DNA of 64,000 bases. Origin: JAXLYX01 sp046351215 (lineage in GTDB: Bacteria; Myxococcota_A; Polyangia; Polyangiales; Houyiibacteriaceae). Made by a program: the position numbers and the translations under genes. The notes below the pieces were generated by a model. The model had not been told where the DNA came from, searched no databases, and was given only the letters and a program-made list of their open reading frames with translations. The stretch lies in the NCBI GenBank assembly GCA_046351215.1, contig JAXLYX010000024.1, positions 10,358-74,357 of the forward strand. The letters run 5' to 3'. Shown here piece after piece: positions 50,183 through 59,015 of the stretch (its first letter is position 1; the number at the start of each line of letters is the position of its first letter).

Positions 50183-51505
50183 TCAGTAGCTCATCGGATT
50201 CACGAAGCGCACGGGGAACGTGACCGCGATCCGTGGGCTCTCCGGTGCGAGATCCGCCGGCAGGGCCGCGAAGCGCGCGCGCACGATCGCTTCGCGCGCG
50301 GCTCGGTCGAGGTCTTCGAAGCCGCTCGAGCGGAGGAGCCTCGGCGCGCCGACGAGGGTCCCGTCGCGCCGCAGCGTGACGCGGTAGACGACGTCTCCCT
50401 GATCGCGTGCGAGACGACGCGCGCGTGGATACTCGAGGTGCCGGTCGATCTCGCGGACCGCGTGGGTATGCCACGTGCGGTACCGCGCGGGATCGAGGGA
50501 GAGCGCCGGCTCGCTGCCCGGACCGGGAGACGACGGGGCGGCGCGGCCTCCCTCGATGCGCTGATGCCCCGAGCCGGGAGGGCCGGAGAGGCCGCTCCCT
50601 CCCTCGCCCGAGCCCGCGGAGCTCCCTTCACGAGGCGAGCTGTCGATCCACGCCCGCACGAGCGGGGCGGCGAGCGACTCCGAGTCGACGCGATCGCGGG
50701 GCCTCGGCTCCCGGACACGGGCCGGGACGCTCGCGACGCCCCGGTCCACCTCGGGGCGGCCGGTCGCCACGTCGGCCGCCCGCGTCGTGCCCCGCCCGTC
50801 CGAATCGACCGCGCCCGGGCCCTGGGAGGCCGCCGGGCGGCCGGTGGGCGAGGCGGCGGGCGGGAGCCGGCCCTCGGTAGGCAGGCCCTCCGTCTCCCTC
50901 CCATGGGCCGGGGAGCCCCCGGTCCGCGCCGAGGCTGCCAGCGCCGCCCCCGGGCTCCCGGCCGCGCCGGCGGGTCGAGTCGTGTCGGCACCACGCCGGG
51001 GCGCGCCGCTCGAGACCGGGCGTCGCTCGGGGCGCCGCCCCTCGCCGGAGGCGAGGAAGGCCTCGTGCGAGGGGTTCGGCGTCGAGCGCGTGTCCCAGCG
51101 CGAACCCCGCGCGCGATCGGTGTCGATGCGGGAGATCTGCGAGACCAACGCGTTGCGCGCGCGGTCGACGAGGAGGACCGGGCTCGCGTCGCTGACGAGC
51201 AGCACGAATTCCGCCGCACCGATCCGTTCGCCCCCGCCGCCGGGCTTCTCGCCCTCGACGTTCTGGGTCGAGCGAGGGCCTCCAGGGGCCGTCGGGGGTC
51301 GGGCGGAGGCGGGCAGGGCCGTCGGCGCCATCTCCGACGCCGGGGCCGTCGGGGAGGCCGGCCACGGCTCCACGCCCACGAGCTCGACGAAGCGGAGCGG
51401 GGGCCGGGTCGAGGCGCGCGCCGGACGCACGCCTCCGATCACGCCCGCGTGGACCGCCAGCGAGACGAGGGTCGTGAGGACGAGCAGGCGCCCCTCGCGG
51501 CTCAT
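50183..51505 (-). CDS. TonB-like energy-transducer protein
   Basis: A 440-residue protein with an N-terminal anchor (LLVLTTLVSLAVHAGVIGG, containing the SxxxH of TonB), a very long Pro/Arg/Ser/Gly-rich periplasmic region, and a C-terminal TonB domain (HLEYPRARRLARDQGDVVYRVTLRRDGTLVGAPRLLRSSGFEDLDRAAREAIVRARFAALP). TonB couples ExbB/ExbD to outer-membrane receptors; neither ExbB nor ExbD is in this window. The long Arg-rich middle is unusual and should span or bind peptidoglycan. Confidence 0.85.
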   Translation of the reverse strand: MSREGRLLVLTTLVSLAVHAGVIGGVRPARASTRPPLRFVELVGVEPWPASPTAPASEMAPTALPASARPPTAPGGPRSTQNVEGEKPGGGGERIGAAEFVLLVSDASPVLLVDRARNALVSQISRIDTDRARGSRWDTRSTPNPSHEAFLASGEGRRPERRPVSSGAPRRGADTTRPAGAAGSPGAALAASARTGGSPAHGRETEGLPTEGRLPPAASPTGRPAASQGPGAVDSDGRGTTRAADVATGRPEVDRGVASVPARVREPRPRDRVDSESLAAPLVRAWIDSSPREGSSAGSGEGGSGLSGPPGSGHQRIEGGRAAPSSPGPGSEPALSLDPARYRTWHTHAVREIDRHLEYPRARRLARDQGDVVYRVTLRRDGTLVGAPRLLRSSGFEDLDRAAREAIVRARFAALPADLAPESPRIAVTFPVRFVNPMSY

Positions 51506-51554
51506 GCGCCCATCATGGCGCCGGCGGCCGCCGGGCGGTACGTCCCCACGGCCC

Positions 51555-52454
51555 TCAGCGAGCGCCGGCCGCGGCCGGCGTCGACTCCTTCGGAGGCCAC
51601 TTCACCGCCTCGGGAAGCTCCTGGACGCCCTGGGCGAGGGCCCTCCGCAGCACCGCGAGGCCGAGCAGGAAGAAGACGATCGACGAGTAGTGCCCCGGCG
51701 TCAGGCCGAAGTACCGGACGTCGCCTCCCTCGGCGGCCTCCGCGCGGAGGAAGTCGAGCGCGAAGCGCACGGGTGCGTAGAGCACGAGCTCGAGGGCGAG
51801 GTAGAAGCCGCTCGGCCGCACCGTCTTCTTGAAGAAGAGGTACGTGAAGAGACCGCAGACGGCCAGCGACCAGAGGACCTCGTAGAAGCCGAGATCGTGG
51901 CGCGGCAGGTAGGGCGGCTGGCCCACGTGGTACTGGTCCACGGCCAGGAAGAAGTCGGTGACGCGGCCTGGATGGTCGTGGACCACGAAGCAGCCGAGTC
52001 GGCCGAAGAGCCAGCCGAAGACCAGGCAGAACGCGCCGGCGTCCGCGATCCGGAGGATCGGGAGGTTCCTGCGTTTGTGCCAGATCCAGATGCCGAACGC
52101 GGCCCCGAAGAAGCCTCCGTACGAGGAGAGCCCCGTCCAGTGGATCCGCATGTGGCCGGGCTGGGTGAAGAACGCGAGGATCTCCTGGGGATCGTAGAAG
52201 ACCGTGTTGAGGATGTAGCCGCCGAGGAAGCCGAACCCGACCGCGTGGAGGCCGAAGTCGTTGAAGACCAGGGGCGAGAACCCGTTCCGCTTGGAGAATT
52301 CCTCCCCGATCCGGAAGCCCAGGAGCACGCCGGTCGCGACCAGCAGGCCGAAGGGCTGGATCGGGAGGCTGTGTCCGAAGAAGGGCGCCTCGAACGGGAG
52401 GGGGATGTGCCAGGCCTCGGCCTTGAACCACGGGATGAAGAGGAAGGTCGTCAC
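51555..52454 (-). CDS. Prolipoprotein diacylglyceryl transferase (Lgt) family protein, second copy
   Basis: A 299-residue polytopic protein like the one at 1459-2301. SYGGFFGAAFG, GRLGCFVVHDHPGR and APVRFALDFLRAE match Lgt landmarks; the Lgt GRxGN(F)xNxE is changed to GRLGC...HDHPG in both copies. GTG 52454 is chosen because it begins the first membrane segment (VTTFLFIPWFKAEAWHI); the frame is open further. Two copies of an altered Lgt suggest a second acylation or lipid transfer specific to this group. Confidence 0.78.
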   Translation of the reverse strand: MTTFLFIPWFKAEAWHIPLPFEAPFFGHSLPIQPFGLLVATGVLLGFRIGEEFSKRNGFSPLVFNDFGLHAVGFGFLGGYILNTVFYDPQEILAFFTQPGHMRIHWTGLSSYGGFFGAAFGIWIWHKRRNLPILRIADAGAFCLVFGWLFGRLGCFVVHDHPGRVTDFFLAVDQYHVGQPPYLPRHDLGFYEVLWSLAVCGLFTYLFFKKTVRPSGFYLALELVLYAPVRFALDFLRAEAAEGGDVRYFGLTPGHYSSIVFFLLGLAVLRRALAQGVQELPEAVKWPPKESTPAAAGAR

Positions 52455-52523
52455 GGGGGCGGAGCCTAGCAGCGCGCCCGGGGAAAGCGCAGCCCACGTC
52501 TCGGGCTCGTCGCCCGGCGCCAA

Positions 52524-52552
52524 TTGACAGGGCGGCGTCGGGTGGGTACGTC
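52524..52552 (+). promoter_or_regulatory. Enolase promoter
   Basis: A perfect TTGACA (52524-52529), 17-bp spacer and TACGTC (52547-52552). The start would be near 52559, giving a leader of 27 nt that contains GAAGGAA about nine bases before the ATG. Confidence 0.55.
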
Positions 52553-52585
52553 TCGCCGGCCCTCTAGCTCGAAGGAACCATTTCG

Positions 52586-53863
52586 ATGACGGACATCATC
52601 GCTGTCTCGGCTCGCGAGATCCTCGATTCGCGCGGAAATCCCACCGTCGAGGTCGACGTCACCCTGGCGAGCGGCGCGGTCGGCCGCGCGGCCGTCCCCT
52701 CGGGCGCCTCCACGGGCGAGCACGAGGCCCTCGAGCTCCGCGACGGCGACAAGTCGCGCTACCTCGGCAAGGGCGTCACGAAGGCCGTCGCGAACGTGAT
52801 CGACGAGCTCGAGCCCGTCGTCATCGGCATGGACGCCCTCGATCAGGTCTCGGTCGACCGCGCGATGCTCGCGGCCGACGGAACCGAGGGCAAGTCGAAG
52901 ATCGGCGCCAACGCCATCCTCGGCGTCTCGATGGCGGTCGCGCGCGCTGCGGCCGAGTCGATCGGCCTGCCGCTCTACCGCTACCTCGGCGGCGCGCAGG
53001 CCCGCGTGCTCCCGACCCCGCTGATGAACGTCATCAACGGCGGCGCCCACGCGGACAGCGGCCTCGAGATCCAGGAGTTCATGCTCGTGCCGGTCGGCCT
53101 CCCGACCTTCCGCGACGCGCTCCGCGCCGGCGCCGAGACCTTCCACAACCTGAAGAAGCTCCTCTCCGAGGCGGGTCACTCGACGGGCGTGGGCGACGAG
53201 GGCGGCTTCGCGCCCCACCTCTCGACCAACGAGGAGGCGCTGTCCTTCCTCGCGAAGGCCGTCGAGAAGGCCGGCTACAAGCTCGGCGAGGACATCGCCA
53301 TCGCCCTCGATTGCGCGTCGAGCGAGTTCTACGACGAGGACAAGAAGCTCTACACCATCGACAAGAAGCAGGTCGACGCGGCCGGCCTCGTCGAGATCTA
53401 CGCGAGCTACTGCTCGAAGTACCCGATCGTGAGCATCGAGGACGGCTGCGACGAGAACGACTGGGCGGGCTGGAAGCTCCTCACGGATCGTCTCGGCGCG
53501 AAGGTCCAGCTCGTCGGCGACGATCTCTTCGTCACCAACACGCAGCGCGTGCAGATGGGCATCGACAAGGGCGTCGCGAACGCGATCCTGATCAAGGTGA
53601 ACCAGATCGGCACCGTCACCGAGACGCTCGACACGATCCGCCTCGGCGCGCTGCACCGCTACTCGTCGATCATCTCGCACCGCTCGGGCGAGACCGAGGA
53701 CACGTTCATCGCGGACCTCGCCGTGTCGACCGGTGCGGGCCAGATCAAGACGGGCTCGGCGTCGCGCTCGGAGCGCATCGCGAAGTACAACCAGCTGCTC
53801 CGGATCGAGGAGCAGCTCGGCGAGGGCGCGATCTACGCCGGTCGCTCGACGCTCCGCGGCTGA
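52586..53863 (+). CDS. eno: Enolase
   Basis: A 425-residue enolase that interconverts 2-phosphoglycerate and phosphoenolpyruvate. Family landmarks are AREILDSRGNPTVEVDV, GASTGEHEALELRDGD, the metal-ligand Asp/Glu residues in ALDCASSEF, SIEDGCDENDW and VGDDLFVTNTQRVQMGI, KVNQIGTVTETL and SHRSGETEDTFIADLAV. The length is normal and every active-site motif is intact. It has its own promoter and a strong hairpin 60 bp after the stop. Confidence 0.98.
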   Translation: MTDIIAVSAREILDSRGNPTVEVDVTLASGAVGRAAVPSGASTGEHEALELRDGDKSRYLGKGVTKAVANVIDELEPVVIGMDALDQVSVDRAMLAADGTEGKSKIGANAILGVSMAVARAAAESIGLPLYRYLGGAQARVLPTPLMNVINGGAHADSGLEIQEFMLVPVGLPTFRDALRAGAETFHNLKKLLSEAGHSTGVGDEGGFAPHLSTNEEALSFLAKAVEKAGYKLGEDIAIALDCASSEFYDEDKKLYTIDKKQVDAAGLVEIYASYCSKYPIVSIEDGCDENDWAGWKLLTDRLGAKVQLVGDDLFVTNTQRVQMGIDKGVANAILIKVNQIGTVTETLDTIRLGALHRYSSIISHRSGETEDTFIADLAVSTGAGQIKTGSASRSERIAKYNQLLRIEEQLGEGAIYAGRSTLRG

Positions 53864-53922
53864 CGAGCGGCGGTCCTGCCGCGCGGGCACACGCGACGGC
53901 GCGGGAAGGGGGGCGGCGCTCC

Positions 53923-53941
53923 GAGGGAGGCCGCCTCCCTC
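53923..53941. terminator. Bidirectional terminator after enolase
   Basis: GAGGGAGG (53923-53930) and CCTCCCTC (53934-53941) form a perfect 8-bp stem with loop CCG, followed on the + strand by ATTTCC. It lies 60 bp after the enolase stop and touches the stop codon of the convergent gene, so it can serve both. Confidence 0.6.
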
Positions 53942-54611
53942 ATTTCCGTCGCGAGCGGACGAGATCGAGGAGGGGCTCGATGCCCTCGGCGCGCGTGAGG
54001 CCGAGCGCGTTCTGGGCTTCCGCGCGCAGCGCGTCGACGATCTTCGGGCCGAACGGCAGGTCGGTGCACCAGACCACCCTCGCCGTCGTCGCCGGCAGGA
54101 GCCGGAAGGCGGCGGCGATCTGGGCCGGCTCGATCGGGGGGAAGTCCGACGCGTCCACGATCACGATCTGCGGGACCGGGAAGCGCTGGTTCGCGATCTC
54201 CATGGCGCTCGGCGTCGATCGCGATTCGATCCGCTGCGGTCCGAGGACCGCGCGCAGCCGGGTGGCGAGGGCCTGCCCGGCGGCGAGGACGGAGACCGGC
54301 ACCGGATGCTCCGAGAGCGGGACCGCGCGCGTGGGATGATCGTCGCGTCGCCGCTTCGCGTCGGGACGCGTCGCCGCCTCGAGGGGGAGCAGGATCCGAC
54401 CGACCGCGGCGCTCGCCGCCTCCGAGCCCACCTTCCGCACGAGGGCGTCGCGGAGGGGGCCCTTCACGAAGCGGATCAGGCCGGGACGATCCTCGGGTAG
54501 CCCCTCCGGCTCCGAGAGGGCGTCGAAGAAGACCGAGGCAGCGACCTCGGGGGCGAGCACCCCCTCGAGGGCCTCGCGGATCAGGTGCACGACCGCGGAG
54601 TCCTTCGTCAT
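53940..54611 (-). CDS. Cytoplasmic protein of unknown function
   Basis: A 223-residue protein with a helical N-terminal region (LIREALEGVLAPEVAASVFFDAL; GPLRDALVRKVG) and a C-terminal alpha/beta part (QIVIVDASDFPPIEPAQIAAAFRLLP; RVVWCTDLPFGPKIVDALRAEA) like a receiver or Rossmann-type half-domain. No catalytic motif is obvious. It lies upstream of nothing in its direction within the window's operon logic; the next minus gene starts at 56006. I do not recognise the family. Confidence 0.7.
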   Translation of the reverse strand: MTKDSAVVHLIREALEGVLAPEVAASVFFDALSEPEGLPEDRPGLIRFVKGPLRDALVRKVGSEAASAAVGRILLPLEAATRPDAKRRRDDHPTRAVPLSEHPVPVSVLAAGQALATRLRAVLGPQRIESRSTPSAMEIANQRFPVPQIVIVDASDFPPIEPAQIAAAFRLLPATTARVVWCTDLPFGPKIVDALRAEAQNALGLTRAEGIEPLLDLVRSRRK

Positions 54612-54668
54612 GGGCTCATCCTCGCATCCCGGGACGGGGGATTGGCAAGTCGTCGCGCGACCCGGGGG

Positions 54669-56006
54669 TCACGGACGGATGCGTCCGAGGAACGACGTAT
54701 CGTACTGGCCGGCCCGGTAGGCCTCGTCGGCGAGGATCGCGCGGAGGAAGCGGGCATTCGTCCGGAGCGGCGCGATGTCCACCTCGGCCAGCATGCGGTC
54801 GAGCACGAGCAGCGCCTGGTGACGGATGGGCGCGTACGTGCCCACCCCCGTGAGGATCCGGCCGTCGCCGGGCGCCGGCTTCTCCCCGTCGATCACCGAG
54901 GGCTCGAAGCGCACCTGGCGTTGGGGCGCCGGGGGTGGACGGAATTCCTTCACGACGAGATCGAGCGACGCCTCGTCCGTCGCCGACAGCGACGCGAAGA
55001 ACGCATGACCCGAGGGCTGGACCGTGTGGACCTCGTCCGGCATGGGCTGTCCGGCCGCGAGGGCGAGCTCGACGGCCACGAGGTCGAGGCCCGTCACCAT
55101 CTCGATCGCCGCCGAGTGGCGCGGGAGCCCCACGCGTACGCCGTCGACCCAGAGGCGGGCGTCGCCGTCCAGCACGAAGGAGACGCTCGAGAGGCCGACG
55201 AGCGAGAGCGGACCGACGACGCGGATCGCGGTCTCGAACATCGCCATGCGCAGCGCCTCTCCGTCCGTGCGATACGTCAGCTCGGGGGAGGGGGACTCGG
55301 CGATGGGGACCTCGCCGTGGTCGCGGAGGGTCGTCTCGCACTCGGCGATCGCGAGCGTCTCGCCCTGGGAGTCGCTCGCGACGAGGACCTCGAACGTCCG
55401 GGCTCGCTCGAAGGCCTGCTCCACCGTGAGCGACGCGTGGTGCGTCCGCGCCTCCGCGAGCGCCCCGTCCCATTCGTTCATCAGCTCGTCGTCGTCGTCG
55501 ACGCGGATCGGGGCGAGGCCGACCTCGTCGTGATCGGCGCGCAGGACGACGGGATAGCCGATCGCGGTCGCGGCCTCGATCGCGTCCGCGAGCTTCGGCG
55601 GGGTGCTGTCCGGGCCCGGCACCCAGCGCACGAAGGTCTCCTCGGACATCGCGCGCAGGGCCATGCGATCCAGGCTCTTCGCGATCGCCTCCGGGGAGGG
55701 CCCGACGAGGCGCAGCCCCGCGTCGCCGAGGGCCCGCGCGAGGGCGAGGTGGTGACGCGGGCTCGCGAACCCCGGGTGGACCCGATCGACCTTGGCCGCC
55801 TGGGCGGCCGCGACGATCGACGCAGGAGGGAGGAAGGCGCCTTCGGCCCCCTCGACGACGACGACCTCGTCGCAGGCATCGACGTGGACGCCACTCTCGT
55901 CGGCCTTGCCGACGACCGCGATGGCGGTCGTCCCGAGCCGTTTGCACGTGCGTGCCACGCGGGCAGCGACCTCGCTGCGACTGGCGATGAGGATGCGTTC
56001 GACCAT
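54669..56006 (-). CDS. Biotin-carboxylase-like protein with degenerate active site
   Basis: A 445-residue protein with the biotin carboxylase fold: an N-terminal MVERILIASRSEVAARVARTCKRLG domain, VHPGF, IGYPVVLRA, MVTGLDLVAVELALAAGQPMP and a C-terminal NARFLRAILADEAYRAGQYDTSFL segment. The ATP loop that in AccC is GGGGGRGM is replaced by a DHDEVGL segment; the ATP lysine is Arg; and the AccC EMNTRIQVEH segment reads VDGVRVGLPRH. No biotinyl domain follows. It probably binds a ligand or regulates rather than carboxylates. Confidence 0.8.
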   Translation of the reverse strand: MVERILIASRSEVAARVARTCKRLGTTAIAVVGKADESGVHVDACDEVVVVEGAEGAFLPPASIVAAAQAAKVDRVHPGFASPRHHLALARALGDAGLRLVGPSPEAIAKSLDRMALRAMSEETFVRWVPGPDSTPPKLADAIEAATAIGYPVVLRADHDEVGLAPIRVDDDDELMNEWDGALAEARTHHASLTVEQAFERARTFEVLVASDSQGETLAIAECETTLRDHGEVPIAESPSPELTYRTDGEALRMAMFETAIRVVGPLSLVGLSSVSFVLDGDARLWVDGVRVGLPRHSAAIEMVTGLDLVAVELALAAGQPMPDEVHTVQPSGHAFFASLSATDEASLDLVVKEFRPPPAPQRQVRFEPSVIDGEKPAPGDGRILTGVGTYAPIRHQALLVLDRMLAEVDIAPLRTNARFLRAILADEAYRAGQYDTSFLGRIRP

Positions 56007-56069
56007 GGGGCGCGAGCATAGCAGCCGAGAGCGAGCCCGCGCTTGACCGGTGTGCGAGGGATCGACACC

Positions 56070-56618
56070 ATGGCGCCCGCGATGCCCGTCCACGTGCAGA
56101 CCCGCGCCCTGCGCTCGAGCCCCGTGCGGTCCGCCGTCGTGAGGGACGCGGCCCAACGGATGCTCCGTGCGCTCCGCCTGCCGAAGGCCGAGCTCTCGGT
56201 CCTGCTCTGCGACGACGACACGATCCACGAGCTGAACCGCGACTACCGGAAGAAGGACAAGCCGACCGACGTGCTGGCCTTCGCCATGCGGGAAGGCGAG
56301 GGGGCCGATCCCGCGTCCGACCTGCTCGGGGACGTCGTCATCTCGGTGGACACCGCCCGTCGCCAGGCGGCCGAGCGATCGCGAAGCGTGAAGTCCGAGG
56401 TGATCTTCCTCTTGGCCCACGGGCTCCTGCACCTCGTGGGCTACGACCACCAGACCGATGACGAGGAGCGCCGAATGAACGCCATGACGGATGTCCTCTG
56501 CTCGGCCGTCTCGGCCAAGCCCGGTGCGAAAGCTGTGGATAAGCGGGTCGGGACGGTATCGCGTTCGCGACCGACCTCCGCCGCGCCCGCCGCGTCGAGT
56601 CGTCGGAAACGCAAGTGA
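56070..56618 (+). CDS. ybeY: Endoribonuclease YbeY
   Basis: A 182-residue YbeY, the single-strand RNase that matures 16S rRNA and helps ribosome quality control. The zinc motif HGLLHLVGYDH (H-x3-H-x5-H) and the upstream NRDYRKKDKPTDVLAF are intact. The C-terminal 35 residues are an extra basic Ser/Arg/Lys tail (TSAAPAASSRRKRK), possibly RNA-binding. ATG 56070 is favoured; ATG 56082 is also possible. It is divergent from the biotin-carboxylase-like gene. Confidence 0.93.
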   Translation: MAPAMPVHVQTRALRSSPVRSAVVRDAAQRMLRALRLPKAELSVLLCDDDTIHELNRDYRKKDKPTDVLAFAMREGEGADPASDLLGDVVISVDTARRQAAERSRSVKSEVIFLLAHGLLHLVGYDHQTDDEERRMNAMTDVLCSAVSAKPGAKAVDKRVGTVSRSRPTSAAPAASSRRKRK

Positions 56619-57145
56619 TCGCGGACACTTGACGGCGCCGTCCACCGTCCGGCGGACGAATCCCACAAGGATCCCGGGGGCGCTGGGGAAAGCCTGTGGA
56701 AAACGTCTCCTCGATGTAGGCAGGAGTGGGTGCGCGCCGTCGGATGTCGGCGCTCCCGGGGCCGAGGGCTCGCCCGTCGTCTCGCATCGACGCGGGAATC
56801 CGTGCCTCCTCGCGCGCGACGAGTGGACGCGCGGCGCGCTTCCGTGTGCGACACGTGCATCCATCGGAGAGAGGAATCGGCCTGTGGGGAAGGCTCGGAT
56901 CGCGTCGCGGCGATCGCGCGATCGCGCCGTCGAGATCGCGCGATCGCCGTCACGAGATCGTGCCGATCCGCGATTTCTCGACGAATTCGGGCCTGGAGGG
57001 GGTGCCTTTCCGTCGAATTCCGCTCGATCGCTTTCGAATCTTCTTGTCTCTCCCGATCGATGCATGCATCAATCCGCCCGTGCCTGCGATTTTTGGCCCA
57101 TTTTTCAGGGCGAATCGTGCAGGTGGAACCATCCAGGAGGGACTC
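56619..57145. other. Non-coding gap of 527 bp upstream of HU
   Basis: Open frames here are shadow-like. From about 56880 on it holds several palindromes: three GCGATCGC octamers (56910-56917, 56918-56925, 56940-56947) and two GATCGCGCGATC (56912-56923, 56934-56945), 22 bp apart. GATGCATGCATC (57059-57070) is another perfect palindrome. The final 60 bp are less GC-rich and should contain the HU promoter. A strong ribosome site AGGAGG lies at 57135-57140. Confidence 0.6.
56910..56962. repeat. Palindrome cluster (GCGATCGC, GATCGCGCGATC) upstream of HU
   Basis: Two GATCGCGCGATC palindromes start exactly 22 bp apart, two helical turns, so the same face of the helix repeats. A further imperfect palindrome, CACGAGATCGTG (56951-56962), follows. 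This order can mark cooperative protein binding. GCGATCGC is also the octamer over-represented in cyanobacteria, so local sequence bias is an alternative. Confidence 0.5.
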
Positions 57146-57472
57146 ATGGCCAAGGACGCAGCCGCCCAGAAGCGCATGACGAAGGCCCAGATCGTCGGCG
57201 AGATCGCCGAGAAGACTGAGCTCAGCAAGAAGGATGTCGCGAAGGTTTTCGAGGGTCTCAAGGACCTCGTGAAGCGCGAGCTCGGCAAGAAGGGCCCGGG
57301 CGAGTTCGTGATCCCCGACCTCATCAAGCTCAAGATCCGCAAGATCGCTGCCCGCCCCGCGCGCAAGGGCATCGACCCGTTCACGAAGCAGGAGAAGACC
57401 TTCCCGGCGAAGCCGGCTTCGAAGAAGGTCCGCGCCTCGGCGCTCAAGAAGCTCAAGGACCTCGTCAACTGA
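57146..57472 (+). CDS. HU-family DNA-binding protein
   Basis: A 108-residue HU/IHF-type nucleoid protein that bends DNA. MTKAQIVGEIAEKTELSKKDVAKVFEGLKDLVKRELGKKGPGEFVIPDLIKL is the dimerisation and saddle region; the DNA-binding arm reads ARPARKGIDPFTKQEKTFPAKPASKKVRASALKKLK. It is about 15 residues longer than E. coli HU at the N-terminus and has extra Lys. A strong ribosome site precedes it and a very strong hairpin follows. The palindrome-rich upstream region may regulate it. Confidence 0.93.
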   Translation: MAKDAAAQKRMTKAQIVGEIAEKTELSKKDVAKVFEGLKDLVKRELGKKGPGEFVIPDLIKLKIRKIAARPARKGIDPFTKQEKTFPAKPASKKVRASALKKLKDLVN

Positions 57473-57501
57473 GCTTCCGTCCCACCCGCTGGGACGCATT
57501 T

Positions 57502-57536
57502 CGAGAGGGCACGGTGCAGCGCACCCTGCCCTCTCG
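57502..57536. terminator. Strong terminator after HU
   Basis: CGAGAGGGCA (57502-57511) pairs with TGCCCTCTCG (57527-57536); the inner GGTGC/GCACC pair closes a three-base loop. It sits 30 bp after the HU stop and 18 bp before the convergent gene's stop. It is the best hairpin in the window. Confidence 0.75.
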
Positions 57537-57554
57537 GGCTTTCCGTCCCCCGCT

Positions 57555-59015
57555 TCAGGGCGAGGGCGGAGTGGAGCCCGGCGGGGGAGGCCGCATGCGC
57601 CCGAGGTTCGCGAGGTTCGCCTGGACGAGGCCGAGCAGGGCTTCCACCTGGCCCGCCGCGAGCGAGGTCCCGCCGCGGACGGTGTCGCCTTCCTGCGCGA
57701 GCTCGCTGTTCGCCAGGATCGGCCCGAACGTGGTGTAGCGGACGAAGGTCTGCGTCGCGATCCGCTGCCGCTGTCGATCCCAGAAGGCCTGCCCGCGGGC
57801 GGCCGTCTCCGCGTCGGCGAAGATCGCGACGGCCTCCATCGCCACCTGCGCCTCGTCGGTCGTCCGGATGGACGCGCGGGCGCGCTCGGGCATCGGGATC
57901 GAGGCGCGCCGCACGTATTGCTGGAGGCCCTCGATCTCGAACGCGAGCGCCTCGCCGGGGCCGAGGGTGAGGAGCGCGTCGGCCCCGGTGGTCGTGAGCG
58001 TCCGCTGCCGGGTCTCCTGATTGCGCTCGAGGCGCACCTGCATGTAGGCGAGGACCGCTCGGAGATCCTCGGGCCGGCAGATCACGAAGTGCTGGGGGCC
58101 GATCAAGGCCACGATCCGCTCCGTGCGATCGACGTTGTGCCAGGGGGCGACCCACACGCCCCGTTGGCGCGTCCAGGTGATCGGATGCCCGCTCGCGTCC
58201 GCGAGGCGCGAGACGGCGCCCCGCGCCCAGGCCTCGTCGTGCACGTGTCGCCCCGCGTAGACGAAGCGCGAGCGGTCGAACGGGTCGGGCGTCGCCATGT
58301 AGAGGCGGTCGAGGTCGCGCATCACGTCGATGCCGGAGCCGTCGAGGAGGAGGTGGAAATCGGGGATGCCGTCGATCAGGCGCTGGACGGCCGGGGCCAG
58401 GGTCGACGCGCGGATCGCGGCCAGATCGAGCCGCAACGCGATCTGCGAGCCCGGCGCGAGCCTCGAGGGACCCGCCAGGGACGAGGTGCCCCCGGTCGCA
58501 GCGGTGCCGGCGTCGCCCTCGCCGCGCGCCACGAGCTCGGGGGAGGCGGCGTCCGGGACCGGGGCGCCTCCGTCCGCGGGGAGCTCTCCCGCGTCCCCGG
58601 CGTCTCCGGCGTCTTCGTCCCCGGCGTCCGCGACGCCCGCGTCGAGCGCCGCGTCGGGGACCTCCGCGTCCGGCCCGGCGTCCTCGCCGCCGTCGGGGCC
58701 GGCGTCGACCGCCGCGTCCACGATCGGGCGACCGGCGTCGACGCTCGTGTCTCCCGCCTCGGTCGGTGATTCCGGCTCGGGGGGCGGGGGCTCCGCCGGT
58801 GGGGGCTCGGCCGGCGCCTCCGGCTCGGGAGGGGCTTCGGCCTCGACCATGCCTTCGCTGACGCCGAATTCCACCTCCGTGGGGATGGCGAGCTCGACGT
58901 CGAGCTCCGCGAACGCGTCCATGGTGCCGACCCACGCGAGCGTGCCGACGTGGACGGCGACCGAGATCGCGAGCGTGACCGCGAGGAGGCGGTTCGAACG
59001 GAGGAAGGAGCTCAT
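57555..59015 (-). CDS. Membrane-anchored Asp/Ala-rich protein of unknown function
   Basis: A 486-residue protein. The N-terminus (LLAVTLAISVAVHVGTLAWVG) is a TonB-like anchor with the same SVAVHxG pattern as the protein at 50183-51505. A Pro/Glu-rich stretch and then a long Asp/Ala/Gly-rich low-complexity region (DAG repeats, about 95-180) lead to a folded C-terminal half (about 185-470) with alpha/beta character. I do not recognise that half. It converges with the HU gene across the terminator. Confidence 0.7.
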   Translation of the reverse strand: MSSFLRSNRLLAVTLAISVAVHVGTLAWVGTMDAFAELDVELAIPTEVEFGVSEGMVEAEAPPEPEAPAEPPPAEPPPPEPESPTEAGDTSVDAGRPIVDAAVDAGPDGGEDAGPDAEVPDAALDAGVADAGDEDAGDAGDAGELPADGGAPVPDAASPELVARGEGDAGTAATGGTSSLAGPSRLAPGSQIALRLDLAAIRASTLAPAVQRLIDGIPDFHLLLDGSGIDVMRDLDRLYMATPDPFDRSRFVYAGRHVHDEAWARGAVSRLADASGHPITWTRQRGVWVAPWHNVDRTERIVALIGPQHFVICRPEDLRAVLAYMQVRLERNQETRQRTLTTTGADALLTLGPGEALAFEIEGLQQYVRRASIPMPERARASIRTTDEAQVAMEAVAIFADAETAARGQAFWDRQRQRIATQTFVRYTTFGPILANSELAQEGDTVRGGTSLAAGQVEALLGLVQANLANLGRMRPPPPGSTPPSP

